DNA from: Sipunculus nudus
Lineage: Eukaryota > Annelida > Sipuncula > Golfingiida > Sipunculidae
Length of the DNA stretch: 64,000 nucleotides
Reading direction: 5' to 3'
NCBI GenBank assembly: GCA_026874595.1
Contig: CM049321.1
Span: forward strand, 15,519,479 to 15,583,478
Shown: piece after piece, positions 34,241-46,049 of the stretch
Numbering within the stretch: the first letter of the stretch is position 1
How the letters are laid out: every line of letters begins with the position of its first letter
Made by a program: the position numbers and the translations under genes
Notes under the pieces: model-generated
Database searches by the model: none
Seen by the model: only the letters and a program-made list of their open reading frames with translations
What the model was told of the DNA's origin: nothing

Positions 34241-35835
34241 CAAGGGTCCCACGGGTCACTGTGCTCAGCAGAAGTTAATCTTAAAGTAAAAATCTAAAAT
34301 AATAACAAATGGAGAAAACGTCTGAGAGGAAAAGGGTATTATAGGCCACGGTTAGTTCAGATGCTATGTTTTTATTGATAAGTAAGTAATAGTTTTTTTT
34401 TGTTTTTAATGTATACAGATTCCTTTAGATCCTCATTTTTATATTATAAGTTGATTTCATGTTTAAAGTTGTAAACATTGGCAATAAGACACATTTGAAT
34501 ATATGTTACTTTCAAATTCCAGACATTATTAGCTTAAATCCACATACATACAGCATATGAAAGTTATTTCAACAGTGCCTTTATGAAAAAGTTCATAATT
34601 GTATCCGCCAAAACAGAGTTTTGCGGATACCATTTTCGGCCGGTCGCCGCCGCCACCACCGCATTGGTTTCCGGATAACTCCTCCGTAACCACTAGACGG
34701 AATTTTAAGAAACCCTGAATTATGATCGGATCACATGTGAACTGCTGCGCCCTCATTTTGGGTTGACCTTTCTGCACAGGTTGCGCCAACTATAATCAGG
34801 CCACAGCGGCGATATTGCTAAAATGATGTTGTCGCAATAACTCAAAAAAGAATTCAAGGTACAGTCACCAAACCTGCAACATTGATGCACCTTATCAAGC
34901 GCTAGGACAAGTTGGAACTGGGATGAACTTGAAGCATTTTTCATGGCCACAGCAGCGATAATGCTTAAATGATGTTAACGCAATAACTCGACAAGAATCT
35001 CGGCAGTGGTTTTAATGATCCTCCTGAAATTTAGCATGTGTATACAACTTAGATAGTTTGATTGCTCAAATGACAGGTGGCGCCACCTCCAGTCATGTTT
35101 AAGTGGCAGACATCCAAGCTAATAGAAACACATCTCACTCTATTTCCCCTTATCACTCAATCCATGCCTCACTTTGCCCGTACCACTCCGTATTTCGGCG
35201 TTTATACGTTGTCGTTTGCCGACTACCCGTATTCTAGTTTAAATATGTTTAATGATGAACAGCGAGATGATGGACAGATAGAGCTGAACACTTTATGTCC
35301 CATTCTCCTGAGGTAGGAATATGGTTTAATTAGATCTTATTTTTTCCTAATACTATTTTTTTAAAATAGATTCAATACATTTGCAATAAAATTAACATCC
35401 CAAATGCACAGGTGCAAGGACTCGATGACATGGGGAGGTGGAGGTGGGAATTACAACACCTTTGCATATATATATACAGGACAAACAAAGCTGATCTCTT
35501 ATTTCCAGTTCTTCTGAGGAAAGAAAAATACTGGTCACAGGTTTACTCTAATCCCCATTGATACCAATACTCCCTCCGCAGAAGGTTAAGCTTTTTATTT
35601 CCAAACAGAGACCGCATGTCACCGCTTTCAAATCGAGGGCTTTTCATTTAGGTTAGCTGAACGGATAGTTACAAGACCACCGCTTGACTTTTTATTAGTT
35701 TACAGGAGGTTGATTTCTAAACATTCATTATTTTTTTTCCATTATAACCATGGTTTCAATATTTCATATAATGTATGGGTTGTTTGAAAAAAAGGTTGTC
35801 CAAAGCTCTGCAACTAAAACACAGTTGGAAAGGAT

Positions 35836-35862
35836 GGGGGGGGGGGGGGGGGGGGGAGGGGG
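35836..35862. repeat. Long G tract
   Basis: Some 20 consecutive G, then GAGGGGG. Potential G-quadruplex and a likely place for sequencing slippage. Confidence 0.85.
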
Positions 35863-37972
35863 TTCACACGTTTTTAGGAACCGCAATCTCCAGGGACTTT
35901 GAAACATTAAAATATATTACCTGTACATCTATTATCAAACTAGATTCTGGAGTCGATGTATAATTTTTTTTTATTTGAATTAACCCTCTTTGATGTAGTA
36001 CAATGTCCGCAAATAAGTGGCAGCTCAAGTAAACATACAAAAAATAGCCCCTGTACACATAGCATAAAAATGTAGCATTATATATTCTTGAGCAATACAA
36101 TGGAAACTATAAAACAATAACCCCAAATCGTAGCCCATATTCGTCTTATGTATGCCTCATACAGAATACTATCATAATCAAGAATTCCACCAATTGATAA
36201 CTAAATACATTTTTCGTGATGTCCTTTTAGCTCTTTTTATACAAATTTTTGTAAATTTCTGTTGCTTTAGTTGACGTTGGAGTTTCTCTCTGCAGGCATG
36301 TGATCTGATATTGAAGTTCGACCTTGCACTCGACGCTAATGTAAAGTTCGGTTGATTTAGTTAAAGTGTACATTCTCCAGCCCACACTCTCGCTCACACA
36401 AGTTTGTGGCATTTTCGGTATAGAGCCACTAAAGACGCGACTTTGGCCATTCAAGTAACCATTTTCATTCTTCTAGTATTCAGTATAACGATTTTGACAA
36501 TATACCGAAATTTAAGTTGCAGGGTTGCCAGAGTGAAACCCCCATATAATTAAATCATGGCTTTTTGTTCTCCCTCTCTCATTCAAGCCTAACCAATCAT
36601 GCCACCCCATACACACCATCTGCCAGAGGGGTAAGGTGAACTCCACCCCGTACACTGGCCAATCAAATGAAGGGACAATCTATTGGTTATTATACACCTG
36701 AAACATGTAAGGTTAAGTTTCACATACAGTGCAACAAAAATTTATCTATATAGTTATATCATCTGTCTGTATTTATACCAAATATTATAACAGTAAACTT
36801 CCTCCTGGCACGAGCCTTATTAAATATAATCCGTTCCAGGTGCAGAGCTTGGCCGTAATACTAGCATAGCTACTGAGCACATTGTTAATCTGACATTTCA
36901 GATAAAGTGGTCAGGAAGAAGGGTGATGTCATGTTCTGTTAAACAATTCTCTTTCCAATTGTGTGACAGGCATTGAATGCAGGCAAGTTCAAATTCACAC
37001 TTGTGTGACATGTCCGTCTTTGAATTTAGGATAGATTATATTCACACAATCAGTATAATTTTAATAATAATCAAAACATTCATATTATTGGAAAGGCTGT
37101 AAATGAATGAAAGAGAAGCCTATTGCTATGGTTCATTTAGTTTGATATGAAATAACAAGAAATAATACAATATACTATGCTAATCGTACATTTTCTTTTA
37201 TAAACGTTCACTTTTCTATATACAGTCATATAATTTCTTCAATTTTGTTCTCAGTGTATATAAAAACGGCATTCACTCCAGCATTGATGATGTAATGCGC
37301 ATGTTGTCTATCGGAAGAAAAACAAAACATATTTAAGCAAATTTCATATATCCTATATTTGCCTCATGTCTACTTCTTTGTTTGGGCAATGGATATAATC
37401 AGGCAACCCCTCCATTGCTCCCAAGACCTCTCACTTTGAGTACACCGTTAGACGGGATTCCCATGCCTAATACGTTTCGTCACTGCATGTTCACTTTCAA
37501 CATATGACATTTTAATATTTAGGTTTTCGTCCATTCCGTTTTCTCGATAGGTGTTTCCTCTGGACCCAATTTTTTGCTCTGTAGTTTATATACTACAGAG
37601 CCACATATGGGCCGAAAGGGAAATCAGAGAGAACCGGCTTTCTTCAATCCAAAACTTGCTCTGCAAACATTTTTGGTTCCAACATTCCTTGACTTACTTT
37701 ATCACAAGTTAAACTTGAAGTAGACCACGTGATTATTCTAAACATAGACAGAGTGCTATATTCGGTGAACCTGCTCTGCTTCCGAAACAGTAAATATTCT
37801 TACCATTCGCATTCGGAGCCTGTCATTGTCAGATCATTGCAACCAGGAAATGATGACTGAGGAATAATCCCCACGGAATTCCCGTTTCCAAAAATACCTT
37901 TGCTCTTAGACTGACACCCTGCTCTCAACATTGGTAGCCCGGGACATGAAATGGAACGCGCCGGGTTATTGA

Positions 37973-38671
37973 TACGCTCTTTACACAGCGCTTTACCTAT
38001 AGGGCTACTTCCTATATCGTAAGGCGCTGTTTGTTATGACCTTATATCCTGCTTTGCAACACCAGAGGGGAGCACTGTATTTTTGTCCAATCAGATGAAA
38101 CTTTGTGCTGGAAGACAAAGCCAAGCGAGGAATACACGGAGCCAATCATATTCATTTTTTTTTGAGTGACAGCTCATCCCCCAGCGTAACCGTCTAAACA
38201 GGCCACAGGCTCAGAGAGAATTGCCCCTGACGTGGTTTGCTTAGGGCCTTGGGCACATAGGATGCTCGGCCGGTGAGCTGTAATTCAAACGAAACGGAAC
38301 AACAAAGGCTGCGTGCACACCTCGCTGGCAGGTTTCAGTTCTGCAGACAACAGATACATGGCTACGCTAACACAGTCATAATGTCATAATCGAATCGGTC
38401 GATGATGCGAGAATGCAGAGGGAGCAATTTAAATTCGACCGGAAACTCATCAAACGGCGCTTGAAGCGCGGCAATGGGCGGAGCCAGGATGCCTGTCGAG
38501 TGTTTGTTTATGGGCATCTGATTGGCTGCTTGTCACATTCAACGCACGTTTATTTCAGTGGACAACAAACCGCCATCTGGTGTCTAAATATATCATAAAC
38601 GGTCAAAGCTGGCAGCGTGAAAATCAGTTGCTTCTTTAGAAGCGCAAGATTTCCGCTGCCTCGGGAGCGTA
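37973..38671 (+). mobile_element. TACGCTC-ended DNA transposon, copy 1 (699 bp)
   Basis: The ends are TACGCTC...GAGCGTA, with imperfect longer inverted ends (TACGCTCTTTACACAGCG against TACGCTCCCGAGGCAGCG). It is flanked by 9-bp target duplications with one mismatch: GGTTATTGA at 37964-37972 and GCTTATTGA at 38672-38680. No transposase frame. Inside are CCAAT boxes, a GC box (GGGCGGAG), a palindromic GCGCTTGAAGCGC and a 61-codon frame (38413-38598, MQREQFKFDRKLIKRRLKRG...) that is also kept in the other copies. The TSD length suggests a Mutator-like (MULE) non-autonomous element; this is an inference. It is more diverged than copies 2 and 3. Confidence 0.85.
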
Positions 38672-39444
38672 GCTTATTGAACACATGGATATGGACTTAT
38701 AAATTGTAATATGATTAATGTAACATAACACGTTTATAAAGTTATGTATGTGTATATGGGGGGATCCAAGTCCCTGGTCCAAGTAAACAAGTGTGCCAGG
38801 AATAAGCTATTAGACATTATACATAACTCTTGCATGCAAAAGCTTGTATATGAAATAACATTTCTAGCTCGGAAAAAAGGAAAATGTATATGTTCTTAAT
38901 ATCAGACCTAATAACTGACAATAATGATGGCCATTTAGAATTCAAACAACATAAACGTATTAATTTGCACCAATTCGAACATTTTTATTTCTTTTTTAAG
39001 GCACTGGCAAAATATGATAGGGCTAACTGGCCCAAGCCATAGCTGTTGCAACACTCATTTCATCAATTTGATTTACCGTTCTTTTGCGATTTAGTTTCAG
39101 TTTTCATATCCTTGTTTTCAAATTCATGGGATAAAGATATTAAAGAGTAGTTGTGTAATTTGCTTCGTCGAGATATCCAAATACCAAGTGGGTATACTTC
39201 CATTAAAACCTTATTAGTGTATAAAGACAACGAGGAACAACAAATCGCAACCGTTCGTGAGTAACTAGTAATTAACTTTAAATATACATGGCTCTGCCTT
39301 TTTAATTGTAACCTAGAGTTGATATAAACTCAAGATATTTGTATTGTCCAAAGCCCCCCCCCCGCCCCCTTTACGTATATTATGCAAGTTTTACCATGTG
39401 TATATATGTATATTTTCCAATAGGACTATTTGTATGTATGTATC

Positions 39445-39447
<3 letters not shown>

Positions 39448-39501
<54 letters not shown>

Positions 39502-39504
39502 CTA

Positions 39505-39557
<53 letters not shown>
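39448..39557. repeat. (TA)n microsatellite, 39.4 kb
   Basis: About 110 bp of TA with TGTA and TCTATC interruptions. The Ile/Tyr frame across it is an artefact. Confidence 0.95.
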
Positions 39558-39560
<3 letters not shown>

Positions 39561-40071
39561 TCTGGTCGGCTAATTTGTTATCTTGTTATCTTGTTGGATT
39601 AAATATGTTTTAACTAAATGTTTATTGATGGCATGTAAACACATTAGTGTACATAATTGATTAACTCCACTGTTAATTATTTCCCCTCATTTCAATGGGT
39701 ATATTATGACACATGTGCCCAAATGATCTGACTTGATTCATGACCTTTGCATGACAAAAGCACGTGTACATTACAGTTTCTACTGCCCAGTCATAAGTCA
39801 CAAGCCCTGAAACGGTCATTTATTATGCTGTACCAATTAATCATTTACACTGGTGATTGGAACCTTCTCTTTATAACCGAATAAACAGTTTGCAATCCCA
39901 GGTGATCGGCAACAGTAATTATTAACTGGAAGATGTTTTATAGTTTAGAAAGGTCTGTCCGAAACGTAAGGAAGGTCGGGTACAAGACTGCAACACCTGG
40001 AGCGACATCTGTCGATGAGTATGAACACTCTGTAGTCTCCAACACACACACACATGGTGGAGCCAGGCAAC

Positions 40072-40093
40072 CGCCCCCCCCCCCCCCCCCCCA
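40072..40093. repeat. C tract of about 19 nt
   Basis: Uninterrupted C run following ACACACACAC; G-quadruplex potential on the minus strand. Confidence 0.85.
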
Positions 40094-40109
40094 ATGTTCT
40101 GTTACTGGT

Positions 40110-40230
40110 GCCATATTTTTCAAGATACTTGATAGCCCGATTGAATCGGACTCAATATTATTAGGCCCTACCATATATTGAATCCGATGGCTATACAGTG
40201 AGAGTTTCTATACAATATAGTGTGGGGGCA
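40110..40230. repeat. Arm of an inverted repeat (partner 44450-44570)
   Basis: Contains CCCGATTGAATCGGACTCAA, TATTATTAGGCCCTACCATA and GGCTATACAGTGAGAGTTTC. The partner, read in reverse complement, matches these with a few changes. The arms are about 4.3 kb apart. Confidence 0.75.
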
Positions 40231-42553
40231 TATGTCACAGAGTAATTATTCCCTGTAAAAAGTGGACACCCTACATTTTTGTGATCCTTAGACCTTAAAC
40301 TTTACAAAAAAATATGGTGCCAATTTTTCTAATGTGGTTTTGTCATTTTTTCAGGTCAAATTTGATTTTAGAGCAAAAATTGAGGACCATTATATAAAGA
40401 TATTTCATACAGAGAGATATTTGGCAACAAAACACCTCAAAATGGTTAGTAAGATATATTACATCACAATAACTTAGACTCGACACTCAAAGACTGCGTT
40501 AAGACGTTTATTACAATATTAGAGAGCACACGTAGAGCGCAATCCTCCGCCAACACATGGATCCGCCTCAGGATCCATCAGACTAATCATGAAAATTTTA
40601 TCAGCTATTGTTTGTCCACCAGTATATTGTTCTACAAAATGTCATTGATGAATTCATTAAAAAAATTCATATTGAGACAACAAGGTATCCTTGGGTAGTT
40701 TGTGCAATGTACATATGGCGGACCACTTGCTGATTTCAGGCAACCTGTATCGTATACAGTATTGATCCACTTTCCTTGGTTTTAACCAGTGACTAAATAT
40801 TTGCTTCATTTAAACATAACATGTGAAAATGGCCCTGTTATTCTTCCATTTGATATGATTTTGTTATTGCATCATCCTGTTGTTCGATTATTACGTCACC
40901 AACATCACTATCCGCTCGCTGATAGTGAAGGTATAGAAACCCGCCTCTTACGGTTAGTTCATCCAAAGTATATATAAAGGTTCCTAAGGAATTCTAGGGA
41001 GTATTTTTATGTTTTGGTCATAATCCAAAAAAATAATTTGTAAAATTTTAAGGCGGATGACATATTTTGTGAAGAATAAACAACAGAAAAAAGGACAACT
41101 TTGACTGGCTTTAGTGCCAGATCCTCACTAACCCAACCCAAAGTTTTAGGAAATTCTACCTAGTCCACCATTCACAGTGAAATTGAGTACATATTAAGAA
41201 GCAAAATAATAATAATAATAACATTGTTCATATAACCTCAGCTCTGTGCGGGCAATAGCATATCATTTGGGAGCAATTATACCTTCTGTGGAGTAGCTAT
41301 TTTCATCAGTTATTTACAGACATTTATTTACAGACATTTACAGTAGATTGAGACATGTAAAGGACAGATAATCAACATTAAATGAAATGCATGTTTTGCT
41401 GCAGAATTCATTAAGGAGAGTGTTTTGAAAAACAAAACAAAGGGACAAAGTGTCATCATTAATCATAATGTTATCGAACGTGTTTACAGTTGCTCTTCTA
41501 CCCAACTTTAACCCCCCCCCCCCCCGATGTTCTATTTTTAATCTATTTTGTTTGGTTGGCCAATTTCTTCTATACATTTATGGGAGTATGAAACCGAGGC
41601 ATTCAGGTTATACCAGTACAGTAACAGAAACGGACAAATCTTAACAGAAACTATGGTAAAACCAAAGGTAAAGTTTAAATATAACAATGGTAAAGTTAAA
41701 TGCTGGTTATTGTTGAATTCTTGTCGCTTTTTCATTATCCTTAAATGACTTGTGTTGGCACAGTGGCTACATAGGCTGTTCCATCCGTCGGAGCAAGATC
41801 ACTGGTACAACATTCATTTTTTTTATGAAAAAAGTAATCTGTAGACAATGAGTAGCACCCAGCTTGTACTATCTATATATATATTGCGAATTATGAAATA
41901 AAGAATAAAGAAAAGTCTATTCTTATATTTTATAAAATCTAACTTTTATTGTCATTAAATGCAGGGTATGTCGGATGCAGCAGCGGAATGTACATCTTTG
42001 ATTGGAGCCCATGTTTTTTATAATTTTTATACCAAATAACTCCAGACAAAAACTAAAGCATTTTATACCTGCTTCACTAATGTTCGTTTTCCCTTAAATC
42101 GTGACCAAGAACAATTTTGAATTTATTGCACAAGCTAACAAAATGACACGTGCCTAAATTGTAATTTTAATAAAGGCCATAAAACAATAACAAAATTGTT
42201 TGGGTTATAATATGGGGACCGGTATAGAGGAAGTCAACGTTAAGGTTGTTTTAACAGCACATACAAATTCCCTTTTAAGTAAATTGAACTTTTTTGAAAC
42301 GGCACATGTTCAAGTAATTTTCATGGAACCAAGTCTCAAAGAATCTGAGCTTAGTTCGTGTTTATTACTGCTGGTCCAACTTACTGCTTAATGAGCTCAC
42401 CTAAATAATAAATTGTTAAAAAGTAAAAATAATTAAATCATTATTTGTACGTTCATTTGGCAAATGTTAAAATTAAATATTAAAACGTGTCTTGTAAAAC
42501 AATATTCTATTTAAAATGATTTTGCAAGAAAATACAATTGTGTATGAATGCAT

Positions 42554-42589
42554 CACATCTCTCTCTCTCTTTCTGTCTCTCTCCTTCTC

Positions 42590-42625
<36 letters not shown>

Positions 42626-42665
42626 CCTCTCTCTCTATATATATGTATATATATATATACATATG

Positions 42666-42696
<31 letters not shown>

Positions 42697-42858
42697 AAAT
42701 TATACAAATAGACGGATCAAATTTTGCAAGACATTTTTACTACTGCGTAGTTTCGTGCAACATGCTGCACTCATCACTGTCTGATTGATTTATAGCTCTG
42801 ATGTCATACCATTGAGCACTTTAGGAGTTGCTAATTGCAGTAAACCATTAGAATAATT

Positions 42859-42911
<53 letters not shown>
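42554..42911. repeat. Compound microsatellites (TC)n, (TA)n, (GT)n and a second (TA)n
   Basis: (TC)n at about 42554-42636, TA/TGTA to 42680, GT to 42698, and a pure (TA)n at 42861-42911. Between them, 42710-42790 (GTAGTTTCGTGCAACATGCT and neighbours) and the following GGTATAGCCGTGTTAGTCTG at about 42933 resemble Penelope-like retroelement ends; low certainty. Confidence 0.7.
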
Positions 42912-42914
<3 letters not shown>

Positions 42915-42960
42915 CTAAGTATAATGATTAGTGGTATAGCCGTGTTAGTCTGTAGTGGAA

Positions 42961-43056
42961 GTGTAGGTTTGGAGTAAGAGTGATGTCTTTTAGATAGACT
43001 AATATCAAAAAACATGTTACTATCTAAAAGGCGTCACTCTTACTCTCTCTCTACAC
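42961..43056 (+). other. Long imperfect hairpin, 26-bp stem with G-U pairs
   Basis: Arm 42972-42997 pairs with 43020-43045 over 26 bp. Its two mismatches become G-U pairs in plus-strand RNA. The loop is 22 nt. An outer GTGTAG/CTACAC pair adds six base pairs across a 5-nt internal loop. An adjacent CACACACATATGTGTGTG palindrome follows. Size and shape fit a small-RNA precursor, but a transposon-derived inverted repeat is just as likely. Confidence 0.5.
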
Positions 43057-43289
43057 ACACACACATATGTGTGTGTGTGTGTCTGTCATTCATTTTTACC
43101 TCAATGTATAGGAAAATTAAGTGTCTAAGAAACTACACGGGTGGGAGCTACCTTATGGGATAGTTTAAATGACTAGAGATTACCATTGCTTTTAGAAAAA
43201 AATAACACATCCCCTGAAGAAAACTGTCAAGGTACATAAACATTTGCAACATTATGTGAATTATCTCATGCCATTTGTTCATAAGTTTG

Positions 43290-43630
43290 ACAAAACCATC
43301 CCTGTACACGGACTTACAATTTCCAATTCACCTGTTTAATTCATTGTTATGGTTCTGCGTGTGAGTGAACACAGTCCACGTGTGTCTGTGCACCATAAAA
43401 AGACCATAACTAGAGGTCGTCTGTTCTTGCGCGTGCACAACTCCCAAACAAGGAGAAATGATATGGAAGATAAAAAAAGATACACTATTGGGACGCTTGA
43501 GAAAATCTTGATTTATAATGTAGCGCGGTTTGGCCGCCACGTGGCACGCGCGCTATGTTTACATTTGTAACACTGATCTCGCATACCTAACATCACTTGT
43601 GTACAGGAGTACTCAAATGGTTTACAATGA
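43290..43630. repeat. Three-copy block, copy 1
   Basis: Shares AAAACCATCCC.G.ACACGGAC, TTGTTATG.TTCTG.GTGT and AACACAGTCCACGTGTGTCT with 57905-58300 and 60557-60900, same orientation, followed at a distance by an A(C/A)AGGAGTA..CAAA.GG segment. GC-richer than its surroundings. The function is unknown. Confidence 0.6.
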
Positions 43631-44099
43631 ATATTAGCAGATACCATCATATTTTAAGGAGAAAGAAATCAAGCTATGTGTATCAAGCATTTAACACTAT
43701 ATGTGTTTATCAAATATACTTGGTATGTGAATAGGTACATTTAATATAACCAAAAAATAATTTTAGACAATCCCAAACTAGTCAGAGAACTAAGTTTGTG
43801 TGTTAAGTATGTAAATACATTCCAAAAAGAACCTTTCCTATCCTCTTGTCCCAGCTTACTTTGTTTATGTTTCGGTCAAAGTTTATTAATTTAACATTTT
43901 AAATACCATTTTAATACAAGCTGAAAGGCATGTCAAAACTGAATAAGAAAATTGGCACCATGTTTTTAAGGTTTCATAGAAAGATGAAGAACAAAACTGC
44001 ATGGGGTGTCACATTTTAACTAACAAAATTTACTCAGGACGAATTTGCTACATATGCCCCTACACTAATATAAGCCTCAGACTACACACCAACCAATGC

Positions 44100-44320
44100 C
44101 CTTGTTACCAGTGGGAACAGGTGTTTATTACCCTGTGCCAGCAGTCACTCTTCAGAGCCGGGCCAGTTAAAACAAAATGAAACAACATTTTAGCTGTCAA
44201 TCACTCGAGTCAGCGAGGCTATCAGTGAGGTCATCAAGTGCGCGTGTTTCACTGTTCTTCTCTGTCCCTATTAAACTCGCTGACATGCCTCTGGTAAAAT
44301 GGTCAGTTAATGTTTAAAAA
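44100..44320 (+). promoter_or_regulatory. Candidate 5' block ending in an ATG mini-exon and donor (copy 2)
   Basis: Diverged duplicate of 34020-34240. The end is CTCGCTGACATGCCTCTGGT, then AAAATG and the donor GTCAGTTAATG. From the ATG at 44285 it reads MPLVK plus TG, so the sixth codon differs from copy 1. It may be an alternative first exon or a decayed copy. Confidence 0.22.
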
Positions 44321-44432
44321 TGACGATCCAAGTTTAATTTTAGTTGCTATCGATACCATGAAACACATACTTAATGGTGTTAAAATGGTATAATCCTGTG
44401 TCTTGTTGTTTGGCAGTGAACAGGCAGTAAAA

Positions 44433-44460
44433 GAAGATGCAACGGATCCGTTGCATCTTC
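44433..44460. other. Perfect 28-bp palindrome
   Basis: Two 14-nt halves, GAAGATGCAACGGA and its exact reverse complement, with no loop. It sits just left of the inverted-repeat arm at 44450-44570. No function is apparent. Confidence 0.9.
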
Positions 44461-44585
44461 CGTGGCTTATATTGTAGAAACTCTCACTGTATGGCTATCG
44501 GACTCAATATATGGCAGGGTCTAATAATATTGAGTCCGATTTAATCGGGCTAGATACTTAAAAGAAGTCCCGTTTGGTATCCACG

Positions 44586-45276
44586 TACGCTCTTTACACA
44601 GCGCTTTACCTATAGGGCTACTACCTATATCGTAAGACGCTGTTTGTTATGACCTCGTATCCTGAATTGCAACACCAGAGGGGAGCACTGTATTTTTGTC
44701 AAATCAGATGAGACCTTGTGCTGGAAGACAAATCCAAGCGAGGATTACACGGAGCCAATCATATTCATTTCTTTTTGAGTGACAGCTCATCCCCCAGCGT
44801 AACCGTCTGAACAGGCCACAAGCTCAGAGAGAATTGCCCCTGACGTGGTTTGCTTAGGGCCTTGGACACATAGGATGCTCGGCCGGTGAGCTGTAATTCA
44901 AACGAAACGTAACAACAAAGGCTGCGTGCACACCTGGTTTCAGTTCTGCAGACAACAGATACATGGCTACGCTAACACAGTCATAATGTCATAATCGAAT
45001 CGGTCGATGATGCGAGAATGCAGAGGGAGCAATTTAAATTCGACCGGAAATTCATCAAGCGGCGCTTGAAGCGCAGCAATGGGCGGAGCCAGGATGCCTG
45101 TCGAGTGTTTGTTTATTGGCATCTGATTGGCTGCTTGTCACATCATACGCACGTTTATTTCAGTGGACAACGAACCGCCATCTGGTGTCTAAATATATCA
45201 TAAACGGTCAAAGCTGGCAGCGTGAAAATCAGTTGCTTCTTTAGAAGCGCAAGATTTCCGCTGCCTCGGGAGCGTA
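44586..45276 (+). mobile_element. TACGCTC-ended DNA transposon, copy 2 (691 bp)
   Basis: Same family as 37973-38671, with perfect 9-bp target duplications GTATCCACG at 44577-44585 and 45277-45285. It carries the 61-codon frame at 45018-45203. It is almost identical to copy 3 (the only difference noticed was CAAATCAG against CCAATCAG), with the same length, so both inserted recently. Confidence 0.9.
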
Positions 45277-45285
45277 GTATCCACG

Positions 45286-45690
45286 CAGCAAGGTCACACC
45301 ATCAGGCGGCAGATACCCTGTAATTTCGTGTCAGGAATACCTAGTGGCAAGCAAATCAATGTAACAAATTGGATTAAGGCTTGGCCTGACCAATCAGAGC
45401 GGTTGTTTCATTCCACAGTAACAGGCTGTCTTGTGTGGCGGCTGACATGTTCAAGAACCCAGGTCACTCTGTACCATGACAACATGATTTTCATGGATAC
45501 TGACGATGGGTACTGTCGTCTGTGCAAGGCTATGGATTTACAAAATAACGAAATTTCTGTGCCGTCGAAACAGCGACGTGGGAATCGTAAAGCTAGGACA
45601 GTTACACGGAATAATTGATCAGCGGTTGCTTGTTGTCTTCCAGTCATTGAACAGGATTGATCAGCCGATCAACTACACAAGTAAAAAAAT

Positions 45691-45766
<76 letters not shown>

Positions 45767-45827
45767 TATATACCATGTACATCCATCTATTCACCCATCT
45801 CTCTTTCTCTTTCTTTTTTCTCTCTCT

Positions 45828-45885
<58 letters not shown>

Positions 45886-46040
45886 CATATATTTTTATCA
45901 AGGGGAAAAGGTAAAACTTTGAAAGTCTAATCTTTCTCTATATATTTTTATTGAAATTCTTTTGTTTTTGTGCTGTAGAGGCTTTCATACAATCGTAGAC
46001 AGTGGTGTACAAGCAAATCAGTACTTACTGTGGTTGGCTT
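45286..46040. other. Spacer between inverted transposon copies 2 and 3
   Basis: 45286-45640 is non-repetitive with open frames on both strands (for example the plus-strand segment reading DGYCRLCKAMDLQNNEISVP) but no ATG or recognisable domain. 45690-45885 is (TC)n and (TA)n microsatellite in two blocks. The rest is AT-rich. Confidence 0.5.
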
Positions 46041-46049
46041 CACATTCGT

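Larger units (their letters stand above)
31387..37972. other. Region upstream of the caspase gene, no firm gene
   Basis: Upstream of the first coding exon, so it should hold the caspase promoter and any 5' non-coding exon, but I cannot place them. It contains G tracts (33353-33363, 35836-35862), a C tract (33651-33664), a TA array (33522-33606), the first copy of a duplicated ATG-donor block (34020-34240), a repeat with two diverged units sharing ATGATGTT..CGCAATAACTC (34790-34990), and a minus-strand frame at 36454..36227 that I do not recognise. Two CCAAT-like sites occur near 36595-36665. A short perfect stem GCTCTGTAGT/ACTACAGAGC lies at about 37572-37597. Confidence 0.4.
38672..44585. 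other. Region between transposon copies 1 and 2
   Basis: No firm gene. It holds a TA array (39448-39557), a C tract (40072-40093), an inverted low-copy repeat (40110-40230 against 44450-44570), a C tract (41511-41525), a compound TC/TA/GT microsatellite (42554-42700), a TA array (42861-42911), a strong hairpin (42961-43056), one copy of a three-copy block (43290-43630) and the second copy of the ATG-donor block (44100-44320). Frames near 40789-40977 and 42200-42391 are not recognisable. Confidence 0.4.

Noticed and set aside
38413-38598. 61-codon frame repeated in three places (also 45018-45203 and 46308..46123)
   Set aside because: The repetition is explained by the transposon copies that carry it. 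Two of the five differences seen in copy 1 are radical (Gly/Trp, Ser/His) and no family matches, so I do not call it a gene.
39339-39560. Plus-strand frame rich in Ile and Tyr
   Set aside because: It is the translation of a TA microsatellite. The same applies to frames at 42516-42784 and 45506-45914.
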